A model generated the notes under the pieces. The model saw nothing but the letters and a program-made list of their open reading frames with translations, had not been told where the DNA came from and did no database searches. Shown here one piece after another: positions 34,599-44,459 of a stretch of DNA of 64,000 nucleotides. A program made the translations under genes and the position numbers. The first letter of the stretch is position 1; each line of letters opens with the position of its first letter. This DNA comes from an uncultured Bacteroidales bacterium (GTDB lineage Bacteria; Bacteroidota; Bacteroidia; Bacteroidales; UBA932): contig ONOH01000006.1 of the NCBI GenBank assembly GCA_900319405.1, positions 44,983 to 108,982 of the forward strand, in the 5' to 3' direction.

Positions 34599-36527
34599 TT
34601 ATTCCTCCCTGTATTTTTCGATGAGCCAGTTGATATTCAGAAGAGCGGCGGTGGTCATTGCCGATGAGATGGCGCCGTGCGGCTCGTGGGGCGGGTCTCC
34701 GTCGTAAAGTTCCGAGAAGCAGCCTACGCCGTGCTTGGAGAGGTCTTCATAGAAGCCCTCGGTGAGCCACTCGGCCCGCTTGATGAAGTTCTTTCCCATC
34801 ATATTGAAGCTGGCGTAGCAGAACTGGGCCAGCAGGAAAGGCCAGGCGCAGCCGTTGTGGTAGGCCTCGTCGCGCTCTTTCTGGGAGCCCTCATACACGC
34901 CCTTGTAACGGATGTCCCGGGGGCTCAGCGTACGGATGCCGCGGTGGGTCACCAGTTCTGCGTTGACCACCCGCATCACCTCACTCACCACCTCATCGTC
35001 CACGCAGCGATTGTCCAGGGAAACGGCCCAGAGCTGGTTGGGGCGCAGTTCCAAGTGCTGGCCGCGACCGTCCACGTAGTCTGCCAGGAAGCCCAGTTCC
35101 GCATTCCAGAACAGGGGCTGGAAGTTTTGCTCTACCAGTTCCTTGATGGTGAGCCACTTTTTGTAGAAAGCGGTATTTTTCTTCTCGTTCTGCAAAGCGA
35201 AGGCGATGGCGTTGTACCACAGGGCGTTGGTTTCCACCTGGTAGCCGGGACGCTCGGTGACGGCACGGCCGTTTTCGTAAGCGTTCATCCAGCTCAGGGC
35301 AATACCGTCTTTCTGGGCCCAGAGCAGGCCGTTGGGCTGCATCGCCACCTCCTGGCGGCAGCCGGGAAGATAGCTCTCCAGGATGCCTTTGAGCACCGGG
35401 CCGTACTTGGCCCAAACCTTTTTCCCATCAGCCCCCCAGGCGATGTACTGCTGCAGGGTGACCGCCAGGAACAGCGGCGCCTCCACCTGCGTGGTGCGGC
35501 GGCTCAGGCGCTCCTGGTTGTGGGCGATGAGGTTGTCCAGGATTTCCTCGAACAGGGCGGGATCCTCTTTTCCATAAAGGGTGAGGCCGGCCAGGGACAC
35601 CAGGGTTTCCCGCAACAGTCCGGTGTACAGCCAGCTGTAGCCGGCTACGACACGCTTGATGCCGCCGTCCTCCCGGATCAGGGAATTGCACTGGCGCACC
35701 AGCTGGTCCCGGAAAGAGGTAATGGGGCCGATTTTCTCCACCGTCGCAGTGAACTTGCGTTTGAGGCTGCCGGCGTTTACCGGTTCTCCGGCCGAGGCGC
35801 AGAACACCAGGCTGTCTCCGGGTTTCAGTTCCGTCTCGAAGGTGCCGGGGACCCACAGGTCTTCCCGACAGTCGTATCCGCGGCGCATTTCGTCAGAATA
35901 CGTGACGCCTTTGTACCACACCGGGTTATACTTGAACACGGCTGAGGAAGTGCTCAGCTGGAGGTTCAGGTCCGGGAAGCCTTCGTACATATTGAAAGCG
36001 GCCCCGTTGCGGACGGGCTCATACCCCGTGCGGGCCACGGGATTTTCGAAGGTGAGATCGTGGAAATTGCGGAAAGCCAGGAAAGGCTTGAGTTCCATCT
36101 TCACCTTGGCGGGAGCGTTTACCAGTTCGTATTTGATCAGAAGCTGGTTCTCATCCGGACTCAGGGCCAGGGACTTGCGGAACACGATTTCCCCGATTTT
36201 GTAAGTGACGGCGGGAACCGGGTCCGCGTCAAAATCCACGATGTACTTGTGGCCGCGGGGCTCGTAGATATCTCCATAAGAATGGATGCCCAGGTTGAAC
36301 CGCTTGCCGCGGAGGATCAGGCTCTCGTCCAGGGAGCTCAGCAGGATGTGACGGAATCCATCGAACTTCTCTACCGGAACGGCCAGGAGGCCGTGGTAGC
36401 GCCGCGTGTTGCAGGTGACGATGGTGGTATCACAATACGCGCCAGTCTTGTTCGCCAATATTATCTCCCGCTTGAGGGAGTATTCCAGGTTGACGAGCTC
36501 GGACTTGTTGAATTTCAAAAAAGCCAT
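34599..36527 (-). CDS. Glycogen debranching enzyme (amylo-alpha-1,6-glucosidase type)
   Basis: Releases alpha-1,6-linked glucose at glycogen branch points. Of the 642 residues, the N-terminal beta domain (to about 240) begins KREIILANKTGAYCDTTIVT. The C-terminal (alpha/alpha)6 barrel has GYSWLYTGLLRETLVSLAGL, NALWYNAIAFAL, YHNGCAWPFLLAQFCYAS and HGAISSAMTTAALLN. This fits the short bacterial debranching enzymes grouped in GH133. It lies 10 bases after glgB, so branch making and branch removal are co-transcribed. Confidence 0.93.
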   Translation of the reverse strand: MAFLKFNKSELVNLEYSLKREIILANKTGAYCDTTIVTCNTRRYHGLLAVPVEKFDGFRHILLSSLDESLILRGKRFNLGIHSYGDIYEPRGHKYIVDFDADPVPAVTYKIGEIVFRKSLALSPDENQLLIKYELVNAPAKVKMELKPFLAFRNFHDLTFENPVARTGYEPVRNGAAFNMYEGFPDLNLQLSTSSAVFKYNPVWYKGVTYSDEMRRGYDCREDLWVPGTFETELKPGDSLVFCASAGEPVNAGSLKRKFTATVEKIGPITSFRDQLVRQCNSLIREDGGIKRVVAGYSWLYTGLLRETLVSLAGLTLYGKEDPALFEEILDNLIAHNQERLSRRTTQVEAPLFLAVTLQQYIAWGADGKKVWAKYGPVLKGILESYLPGCRQEVAMQPNGLLWAQKDGIALSWMNAYENGRAVTERPGYQVETNALWYNAIAFALQNEKKNTAFYKKWLTIKELVEQNFQPLFWNAELGFLADYVDGRGQHLELRPNQLWAVSLDNRCVDDEVVSEVMRVVNAELVTHRGIRTLSPRDIRYKGVYEGSQKERDEAYHNGCAWPFLLAQFCYASFNMMGKNFIKRAEWLTEGFYEDLSKHGVGCFSELYDGDPPHEPHGAISSAMTTAALLNINWLIEKYREE

Positions 36528-36537
36528 ATACGTGTAA

Positions 36538-38535
36538 TTATACTTGCTTCAAAACTATGGCACACCGGGCCGGGAGATACACCCGGAGGGTGTGATCATA
36601 GGCCTGGTTGCCGTTGGGGCATCTCTCGGGCACGCTTGTGTGACGCTCTCCCGGGGAGAGGCGGGCATATCCGCCGTAACGGGGCTCGTCACTGTCGAGG
36701 GCATTCACATAGTCTCCAGCCGGGGCGGCGAAGCCGTAATCGGCAAAGGAACCGCCGGGAGAGAAATTCAGCGCAAAGATACAGTTTTTCCGTTTGAAAA
36801 TCAAGATTTTCTTCTCTTCATCGGCCACCAGGATCTCCGGACGCTCTCCCAGAACCCCTTCTTTCCGCATCAGACGGACCATATCTTCATCAAAATTGCG
36901 GAGAAGTCCGTAGCGGAGGTCCGGATTATCGGCCAGGGACCACTGCCGGCGGGCATACTTGAAGGACCAGCCGTTTCCTTCCCGCGGAAAATCAATCCAT
37001 TCGGGATGGCCGAATTCGTTGCCCATAAAAGTTAGGTAGCCGTCCCCGGCGGTACCCGCCGTCACCAGACGGATGAGTTTGTGAAGGGCGATTCCGCGGT
37101 CCACAATGCCATTCTGGCTGTCCTTGCGCATCGCGAAGTACATTTCCTTGTCCATCAGGCGGAAGATAATGGTCTTGTCCCCCACCAGGGCCTGGTCGTG
37201 GCACTCGGCATAGGAGATGGTCTTTTCCTCGGCCCGTTTTCCGCTGAGTTCCCACCAGATTTCGCCCATATTCCACTGCTCGTCGCTGCGCTCCTTGATC
37301 CATTTGATCCAATGGTCGGCCACGCCCATCGACATCCGGAAATCGAAGCCCACGCCGAAGGCTTCGAAGGGCGCGGCCAGACCGGCCATTCCGGACATGT
37401 CCTCCGCAATGGTAAAACCGTTGGGGTTCATTTCCTTCACCAGACGGGTGGCCAGGGCCAGGTAGATGACGGCATCCTCGTCCACGCCGCCGTCGAAGTA
37501 CATTCCGTAGTTTCCAAAATCCTTCCCCAGGCCGTGGTCCCAGTACAGCATAGAGGTAACCCCGTCGAAGCGGAAACCGTCAATGTGGTACTCTTCCATC
37601 CAGTATTTGACGTTGGAAAGGAGGAAATAGCGGGTTTCGTCCTTTCCGTAATCGAAGCAGCGGGAACCCCAGGCCGGATGTTCTCCCCGGGGACCGGAAT
37701 GGAAGTAGAGGAAATCCGTACCGTCAAATTCGGAAAGGCCTTCCAGGGTATTTTTCACGCTGTGGCTGTGGACGATGTCCATAATGACGGCGATGCCCTT
37801 TCCGTGGGCGTCATCCACCAGGGCCTTGAACTCCTCGGGCGTTCCGAAACGGGAGCTCAAGGCAAAGAAATTGCTCACCTGGTAGCCGAATGATCCGTAG
37901 TACGGATGCTCCTGAAGGGCCATGATCTGGATGGTGTCGTAACCCAGTTTCTTTATGCGCGGAAGAACGTCCCGGCGGAACTCATCGAAACTGCCCACCT
38001 TCTCTTTTTCGGAAGCCATGCCGATATGGCACTCGTAAATGAAGGGATGAGGACGTTTTCCGGCGTGGCCGTGCTTCCAGACATAGCGCTGCTCCGGATT
38101 CCACACCTGGGCGCTGAAGACCTTGGTCACATCGTCCTGGATTACGCGGGTGGCATAGGAAGGCAGGCGCTCTCCCCCGCCGCCGGGCCACTCGATATAC
38201 AGTTTGTACAACTGGCCGTGCTGCAGGAACAATTCCGGGAGCGTGATTTCCCAGTTGCCGTTTCCCACGGGCTTCAAGGCATAGGCGTCCGTGCGCTTCC
38301 AGTTGTTGAAATCCCCGATGAGGAAAATCCGGCTGGCGTTGGGGGCGAACTCGCGGAACACCCAGGACCCGTCGTCACACCGGTGAAGGCCATAGTAGAT
38401 ATGGTTGTTCACGGCGTCCTTCAGAAGGCCGTCTCCCGCAATGTGCCTGAGGGTTTGCCAGATACGCTCATGGCGGGCATCGATGGCGTCCTTATGAGGG
38501 CCCAGCCAAGGATCGGTTTCATAAATTTTATTCAT
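36538..38535 (-). CDS. glgB: 1,4-alpha-glucan branching enzyme (GH13, eukaryote-like)
   Basis: Introduces alpha-1,6 branches into glycogen. The 665 residues have a CBM48 domain (DGSWVFREFAPNASRIFLIGDFN), then a GH13 barrel with VIMDIVHSHSVKN, the nucleophile Asp in DGFRFDGVTSMLYWDHG, the Glu in TIAEDMSGM and the third Asp in ECHDQALVGDKT. The DxxxDxxYxH-like spacing and length match the eukaryotic branching enzyme subfamily, common in Bacteroidota. Its first 8 bases overlap the end of xseB, so it is coupled to a DNA repair operon. Confidence 0.95.
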   Translation of the reverse strand: MNKIYETDPWLGPHKDAIDARHERIWQTLRHIAGDGLLKDAVNNHIYYGLHRCDDGSWVFREFAPNASRIFLIGDFNNWKRTDAYALKPVGNGNWEITLPELFLQHGQLYKLYIEWPGGGGERLPSYATRVIQDDVTKVFSAQVWNPEQRYVWKHGHAGKRPHPFIYECHIGMASEKEKVGSFDEFRRDVLPRIKKLGYDTIQIMALQEHPYYGSFGYQVSNFFALSSRFGTPEEFKALVDDAHGKGIAVIMDIVHSHSVKNTLEGLSEFDGTDFLYFHSGPRGEHPAWGSRCFDYGKDETRYFLLSNVKYWMEEYHIDGFRFDGVTSMLYWDHGLGKDFGNYGMYFDGGVDEDAVIYLALATRLVKEMNPNGFTIAEDMSGMAGLAAPFEAFGVGFDFRMSMGVADHWIKWIKERSDEQWNMGEIWWELSGKRAEEKTISYAECHDQALVGDKTIIFRLMDKEMYFAMRKDSQNGIVDRGIALHKLIRLVTAGTAGDGYLTFMGNEFGHPEWIDFPREGNGWSFKYARRQWSLADNPDLRYGLLRNFDEDMVRLMRKEGVLGERPEILVADEEKKILIFKRKNCIFALNFSPGGSFADYGFAAPAGDYVNALDSDEPRYGGYARLSPGERHTSVPERCPNGNQAYDHTLRVYLPARCAIVLKQV

Positions 38536-38716
38536 TGTCCAAAGAATCTATCTTTTCCTTTACGCCGCGGAGGTAGGAGCGGCACTGGTCCAGGAGTTCC
38601 CTGCTGCGCCCGACCAGGGCGTCGATATCGTCCAGCCGGGTTTCCGGATTCTCCACCTTAGCCGCAATCTCTTCCAGCTCGGCTATGGCCTTTGCGTAGT
38701 CAAATTTCTCGCTCAT
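38528..38716 (-). CDS. xseB: Exodeoxyribonuclease VII small subunit
   Basis: A 62-residue helical partner of XseA. The conserved core is FDYAKAIAELEEIAAKVENP followed by DDIDALVGRSRELLDQCRSYL. Length and sequence are typical. It overlaps xseA by 4 bases and glgB by 8 bases. It has no promoter of its own in view. Confidence 0.95.
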   Translation of the reverse strand: MSEKFDYAKAIAELEEIAAKVENPETRLDDIDALVGRSRELLDQCRSYLRGVKEKIDSLDNE

Positions 38717-40053
38717 GCTATATGGGTTTTGTTATTGTCCACGTTTTCACTGTAAATCTCCTCCACTTTGGCCGACAGCGACCCGTCCTGGAAACGCACG
38801 CCGATGCGGTCCCCCACCGCCACCTTGTCCACCGTCTTGAGCACCTGCCGGTCTTTTCCGGTGACCAGCACATAGCCCAGGGAAAGGATGTTGCGGGGAT
38901 CCGTTGCCCTGATGCGCGCTTCCCGCAGCGCGGCGGCAGAAAACTCCTGGCTCAGCCGGGCCGATGCGGCAAAGCGAATCCGCTGCAGCACCTTATCCCT
39001 TTGCCCGGCTACCTGGTTATACTTACCCAGAAGCCCGCGCGAAATGCGACCGGAGGCCCTTACAAGGGCGTTTTCCCGAGCGCTCAGTTTTCGGGTCAAG
39101 GCCAGGTGAATGCGCGAGCGAAGGGAAGCCAGTCGCTGTTCCATCGCGGAAAAACGGCGCTGTACAGCCCCGCCCACCCGCTGCTGAAGGCGGTCCAGGA
39201 TATCGTCCTGCTCCTGCAGGGCATCCAGGAACAGATCGGCCAGGGCGGTGGGCGTTTTCACCGAGGTATGGGCCACCATATCGGCAATATGGATGTCCCG
39301 GTCGTGGCCGATGGCGGTGATAACGGGAATGGGGCAGGAAGCGATGGCTACGGCCAGCTGATAGTCGTCGAAACAGGCCAGGTCCAGTTCCGACCCGCCG
39401 CCGCGAAGGATGAGGACGGCATCGTAGTTTTCCTCCGCAGCCTCTTCCAGGGCCGATATGATGGAGGCGGGAGCCTGCTCTCCCTGCATCAGGGCCTCCA
39501 GAAGGTCCAGCCTGAAAACATAGCCCTCCGGGTTCTCCTGCAGATGGTTCCGGAAGTCTCCGTATCCGGCGGCCGACGCGGAAGTGATGACCGCCAGGCG
39601 GTAAGGGATATCCGGCAGGGCCAGTTCCTTCTGCATCTCCATATACCCTCCGGCGGTCAGGCGCTCGATGGAACGCTTCCGCTCCAGCGCTTTTTCCCCC
39701 AGCGTAAAAGCCGGGTCTATGTCGTCAATGAACAGGGAAATGCCGAAGAGTTCACTGAAATTGACCTGCACCCGCACCAGAACGGTGATTCCGGCCCCAA
39801 GGGCCTGCCCGGTCTTTTCCTCGAACAGGGATTTGAGGAGAGGATAGTGCCACTTCCAGATCATCGCCCGGGATTCCGCGACGGGTTTTCCTCCCCGGGA
39901 CTGACCGAGAGAAAGGTAACAATGGCCATTGACTCGGGGGCTCCAGGAAGTGATTTCCGCCTTCACCCAATACTTCTTGGGAAAGGCCTGGGCCACCCCG
40001 TCTTTGACGTGGAGCAACAGCTCCAGCAAATCCATATAATCCCTCTCTTCCAT
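38713..40053 (-). CDS. xseA: Exodeoxyribonuclease VII large subunit
   Basis: Catalytic subunit of the nuclease that degrades single-stranded DNA to oligonucleotides. The 446 residues have an OB-fold (KKYWVKAEITSWSPRVNGHCYLSL, about 25-110) and the Exo VII catalytic core (RLAVITSASAAGYGDFRNHL, ILRGGGSELDLACFDD, VITAIGHDRDIHIADMVAH, then RTPTALADL-like VKTPTALADL). A coiled-coil tail follows. It heads the operon that continues into glycogen metabolism. A TAACTTTG promoter element (40061-40068) lies so close that the transcript may begin at or next to the ATG. Confidence 0.95.
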   Translation of the reverse strand: MEERDYMDLLELLLHVKDGVAQAFPKKYWVKAEITSWSPRVNGHCYLSLGQSRGGKPVAESRAMIWKWHYPLLKSLFEEKTGQALGAGITVLVRVQVNFSELFGISLFIDDIDPAFTLGEKALERKRSIERLTAGGYMEMQKELALPDIPYRLAVITSASAAGYGDFRNHLQENPEGYVFRLDLLEALMQGEQAPASIISALEEAAEENYDAVLILRGGGSELDLACFDDYQLAVAIASCPIPVITAIGHDRDIHIADMVAHTSVKTPTALADLFLDALQEQDDILDRLQQRVGGAVQRRFSAMEQRLASLRSRIHLALTRKLSARENALVRASGRISRGLLGKYNQVAGQRDKVLQRIRFAASARLSQEFSAAALREARIRATDPRNILSLGYVLVTGKDRQVLKTVDKVAVGDRIGVRFQDGSLSAKVEEIYSENVDNNKTHIA

Positions 40054-40149
40054 AACCTTGCAAAGTTACGAAAATTCCGCGAAAAGACGGTGGTTTTTTT
40101 TCAGCGGATTTTGTGGTAACTTTGCAGCGGAAAAATAAGGATAGACATT

Positions 40150-41457
<1,308 letters not shown>

Positions 41458-41474
41458 CCGACCGGAATGCGCCG

Positions 41475-42179
41475 TCAGTGCCGGTTGTCACCGGCAACCG
41501 GCTCCTCAATTCTGACCAGGACCTCGCTCTCAAGCAGGCGCATATTCTTGTCATAAAGGTCATGGCGTACATAGCCAATTCCGACGGCATAGTAATTGTC
41601 CAGCCAGTTGTCCAGGTGATGGAAGGGAGCATCTTCCTCCTTGCGTTCCCTTACCACCAGGCAGTCAAAAGTACCGGCGGGCGTAGTGATTGTTTCCCTC
41701 CGCAGCACCTTACGGTCCGTCACGTGGAAGTAGACAGGGACACCGCTTACCTTCATTGTGCAGTGGGTTTCGGGAAGGGTGTCTCCGGGCTGCATCCTGG
41801 CCGGTAACACGGCCGTGGATTCCGTCACCGTGATTTTGACGCGCGGAAACATATTCCCGACAAACCCCTTCACCGTCTCTCCAAAGTTCAGGCTGGCATC
41901 TCCATTGGAAGAAATGAGGGCCGTCTGGACTGCCCGGCCTCCGAACATCTCTTTTCCGTTGGCTTTTTTCAGGGTCACGGCATAGCTCACCTGATGTCCA
42001 CCCTGGGAAGAAGCAAAGGAAGTAATCTCAAACAAGGTGGTCTGTGTGAGCTTTCCGGACCCAACCTGACGGCGTTCGTAATGGAATTTTACCCCTGCAC
42101 GAGTGCAGAAATAAGGCTCCGAGGCCAAAAGCGCAAAGGCGTTCAGCAACGTAAATATCAAAAGAATTCCCCTTTTCAT
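41475..42179 (-). CDS. Secreted DUF3108-like protein of unknown function
   Basis: A 234-residue protein with a signal peptide (MKRGILLIFTLLNAFALLAS), so periplasmic or outer-membrane associated. The ATG chosen overlaps the nadE stop by one base (TGATG). The body is beta-rich. The segment RRETITTPAGTFDCLVVRER with a closing WYAVGIG-like stretch (NYYAVGIGYVRHDLYD) resembles DUF3108/TapB-type proteins. No catalytic motif is visible. It is the last gene of the engB-prs-nadE run. Function unknown. Confidence 0.7.
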   Translation of the reverse strand: MKRGILLIFTLLNAFALLASEPYFCTRAGVKFHYERRQVGSGKLTQTTLFEITSFASSQGGHQVSYAVTLKKANGKEMFGGRAVQTALISSNGDASLNFGETVKGFVGNMFPRVKITVTESTAVLPARMQPGDTLPETHCTMKVSGVPVYFHVTDRKVLRRETITTPAGTFDCLVVRERKEEDAPFHHLDNWLDNYYAVGIGYVRHDLYDKNMRLLESEVLVRIEEPVAGDNRH

Positions 42180-42916
42180 CAGCATTCGGGTTCGAAGTGG
42201 GGGATGGGTTTGAGTTTGAACAGGTTGGTCACGTGCCTGTGGTCAATGAGGGCCTTCGTCCTGGGATCCTCACAGACCCCGGTGCGGATGTATTTGTCCA
42301 GCACGGCATAGGTGAAGCCCAGGTTGTCCTCGTCAGTGAGGCCGGTAAGGCCGTCGGAAGGCACCTTTTCCACCAAATCCGGCGGGAGCCCCATTATTTT
42401 GCCGATGGCCACCACCTCCTGCACGGTGAGCCCTCCCAGGGGCGAAAAATCGCCGGCGGCATCGCCATAGCGGGTGCTGTAGCCCACCCAGTCCTCGGAG
42501 AGGTTGCAGGTGTTCACCACGCGGCCGTTATTGGACTGGGAGACGGCGTACAGGGCCGTCATCCTGAGGCGCGGGGCCATATTGATGCGGGTCTGGGAGC
42601 TGGCAGGACCGCCCAGCTGCTCCTCCACTTCCCTCATCAGGGCATCGAAAGCCGGGCCCACATTTACCTGATATGAACGAATGCCCAAGTGTTCGATGAG
42701 GCGGAAAGAATCCTCGATATCCGGCTGGACGCCGTTGGGCATCGTAACGCCGATAACGCGGTCCTTCCCCAGGGCCTCAACACAGAGGGCGGCGCAGATG
42801 CTGCTGTCCTTACCGCCGGAAATACCCAGAACGGCATTGCAAGCTTTTCCGTTTTCTTCGAACCAGTCCCGGATCCACCGGACACAGGCGTCCTTCACTG
42901 TATAAGCGTCAAACAT
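42179..42916 (-). CDS. nadE: NAD+ synthase (ammonia-dependent type)
   Basis: Amidates nicotinic acid adenine dinucleotide to NAD+. I start it at ATG (MFDAYTVKDACVRWIRDWF); a longer frame from a TTG is less likely. The PP-loop LGISGGKDSSICAAL (about 32-46) and NLSEDWVGYSTRYGDAAGDF (about 160-180) identify it. There is no glutaminase domain, so ammonia is the likely amide donor. A TATCTTTG element at 42947-42954, inside the end of the upstream gene, gives it a possible private promoter. Confidence 0.94.
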   Translation of the reverse strand: MFDAYTVKDACVRWIRDWFEENGKACNAVLGISGGKDSSICAALCVEALGKDRVIGVTMPNGVQPDIEDSFRLIEHLGIRSYQVNVGPAFDALMREVEEQLGGPASSQTRINMAPRLRMTALYAVSQSNNGRVVNTCNLSEDWVGYSTRYGDAAGDFSPLGGLTVQEVVAIGKIMGLPPDLVEKVPSDGLTGLTDEDNLGFTYAVLDKYIRTGVCEDPRTKALIDHRHVTNLFKLKPIPHFEPEC

Positions 42917-42938
42917 ATCCTTTATTATCAATGGGTTG

Positions 42939-44459
42939 TCAGTTTGCAAAGATACTCATTTTATCGTCATATACCGGCGATTCAATGCCGAAAAAGTGCA
43001 GAACTGAGTGGAAAACGTGGTGCTGTCCCACCTTCTCGAGCGGCTTCATCTCGCACCCCGGCGCCCACACCACGAAGGGAATCTCTATCTGCTCGCGGGG
43101 AGCCATCGCCATCGGCACTCCGTGCATATACAGGTTGTTCTCTCCCAGGGATTCTCCGTGGTCCGAAACAAAGAGCACGCAGCCGCGACGGTCCGGAATG
43201 CTCCGCAGCACTTCGATGGCCGTATGTATCAGATAGTCGGCATACACCACGCTGTTGTCGTAGGCATTGAACAGCTCCTCCCGGCTGGTACGGGACATTT
43301 CCACCGTATTGCACACAGGCGTAAACACTTCGAATTCAGGCGGATAATTGGTATTATAGGCGGGGCCGTGGTTGGTATAGGCGTGGATGACCACGAATAC
43401 CTTGTCGCTTTCGCTCTGGATGATGTCTTCCCTGAGGCCCTCCAGGAGGATGCCGTCGTAGCGGTCATCGGCCTCCGGGAAACGCTCCTTGAGGTCGCTC
43501 TTGCTGTAATATTTCTCTGTATGCACCGGCGGCTCTCCCCAGTTGGAAGTGCGCCAGGAAACGTCCACACCTGCACGCTGAAGGTAATTGGGCAGAATCT
43601 CGTAGAGCTCCGGCGTGTCGCGGTACTCCAAAATGGCCTTTACGCCCGCCCGCGTGTACGTGGCGGAAGCATCGGCCACAAAAGCCTTTACCGAATCCCG
43701 TGATGTGTAGGGATTGGTCTCTTTCACATAGCCGTAGAGTGAAAAATGGTCTCTCCGGGCCGATTCCCCGATAATCAGAACGCACACGTCCCTGCTGTCC
43801 GAGGCCGAAACGGGATCCGGCAGCGGAATCTCCTTCACTTCCTGCCGCCTTTTGGCCGTCTCGTAACGGATGGTATTCACAATATAGGACCAAGGGGCCA
43901 CCAGGGCGCCCAGTTCGGTGGAATTCCGGTCTATCCACGGCCAGTTTTTCATATTGCCGAAGACAAGGACGGCGATGAGGCCGAAGGCCCCGCCCACACG
44001 CCCCGCAAAACGCTTCCAGCTTCCGTAATCCACCCTTCGGCCAAAAACGTACAGCATAGGAAGGACGCCCAGGAAAAGCACATAGAGGACGAACGCCCAG
44101 GAGAAGAAACCGGAGGCTTCGGAGTACTGCGTGGTGATGGCATTTCCCATCATCTCGTCGGTAATGAACACATTGTACGTATTCACGAAATAGAGCATCA
44201 CGGCGTCTCCGAAAAGGGTGAAGGCCAGGATGCCCTTTCCCAGCTTCCGGAAAAGAAACAGCAGGAGATAGTAAAAGACATAATTGACGGCCAGAAGAAG
44301 GAGCAGGGCCGTGGTGAAAAGGAGCACGCCGTTGAAGCCTCCCTCCATATGCTGCCTCAGATAAGAAAAGAACGGAAAGTGGAAAGCGCATACCGTGTAC
44401 ACGCTCAAGACCAGGCAGTATCGGCCCAGCGGGGCTTTTTCCTTGCATCTCATTTCCAT
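42939..44459 (-). CDS. Phosphoethanolamine transferase-like membrane sulfatase (EptA/MCR type)
   Basis: A 506-residue inner-membrane protein: five N-terminal helices (to about 190), then a periplasmic sulfatase-fold domain. The metal and nucleophile motif is LIIGESARRDHFSLYGY. The TNHGP, VYADYLIHTAIEVL and FVSDHGESLGENNLYMHG blocks are typical of lipid A phosphoethanolamine transferases. The nucleophile position is Ser (GES) where EptA and MCR have Thr (GET). These enzymes move phosphoethanolamine from phosphatidylethanolamine to lipid A or glycans, leaving diacylglycerol. The exact acceptor is not readable here. The gene overlaps the end of the PHP gene by 10 bases. Confidence 0.85.
   Translation of the reverse strand: MEMRCKEKAPLGRYCLVLSVYTVCAFHFPFFSYLRQHMEGGFNGVLLFTTALLLLLAVNYVFYYLLLFLFRKLGKGILAFTLFGDAVMLYFVNTYNVFITDEMMGNAITTQYSEASGFFSWAFVLYVLFLGVLPMLYVFGRRVDYGSWKRFAGRVGGAFGLIAVLVFGNMKNWPWIDRNSTELGALVAPWSYIVNTIRYETAKRRQEVKEIPLPDPVSASDSRDVCVLIIGESARRDHFSLYGYVKETNPYTSRDSVKAFVADASATYTRAGVKAILEYRDTPELYEILPNYLQRAGVDVSWRTSNWGEPPVHTEKYYSKSDLKERFPEADDRYDGILLEGLREDIIQSESDKVFVVIHAYTNHGPAYNTNYPPEFEVFTPVCNTVEMSRTSREELFNAYDNSVVYADYLIHTAIEVLRSIPDRRGCVLFVSDHGESLGENNLYMHGVPMAMAPREQIEIPFVVWAPGCEMKPLEKVGQHHVFHSVLHFFGIESPVYDDKMSIFAN

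Noticed and set aside
41478-41504. 8-bp hairpin after der as a strong terminator
   Set aside because: The stem is good, but there is no T-run, and it lies within the last codons of the convergent secreted-protein gene.
42917-42949. Upstream TTG start for nadE
   Set aside because: It would add 11 residues with no family match and would place the start codon inside the TATCTTTG promoter element.
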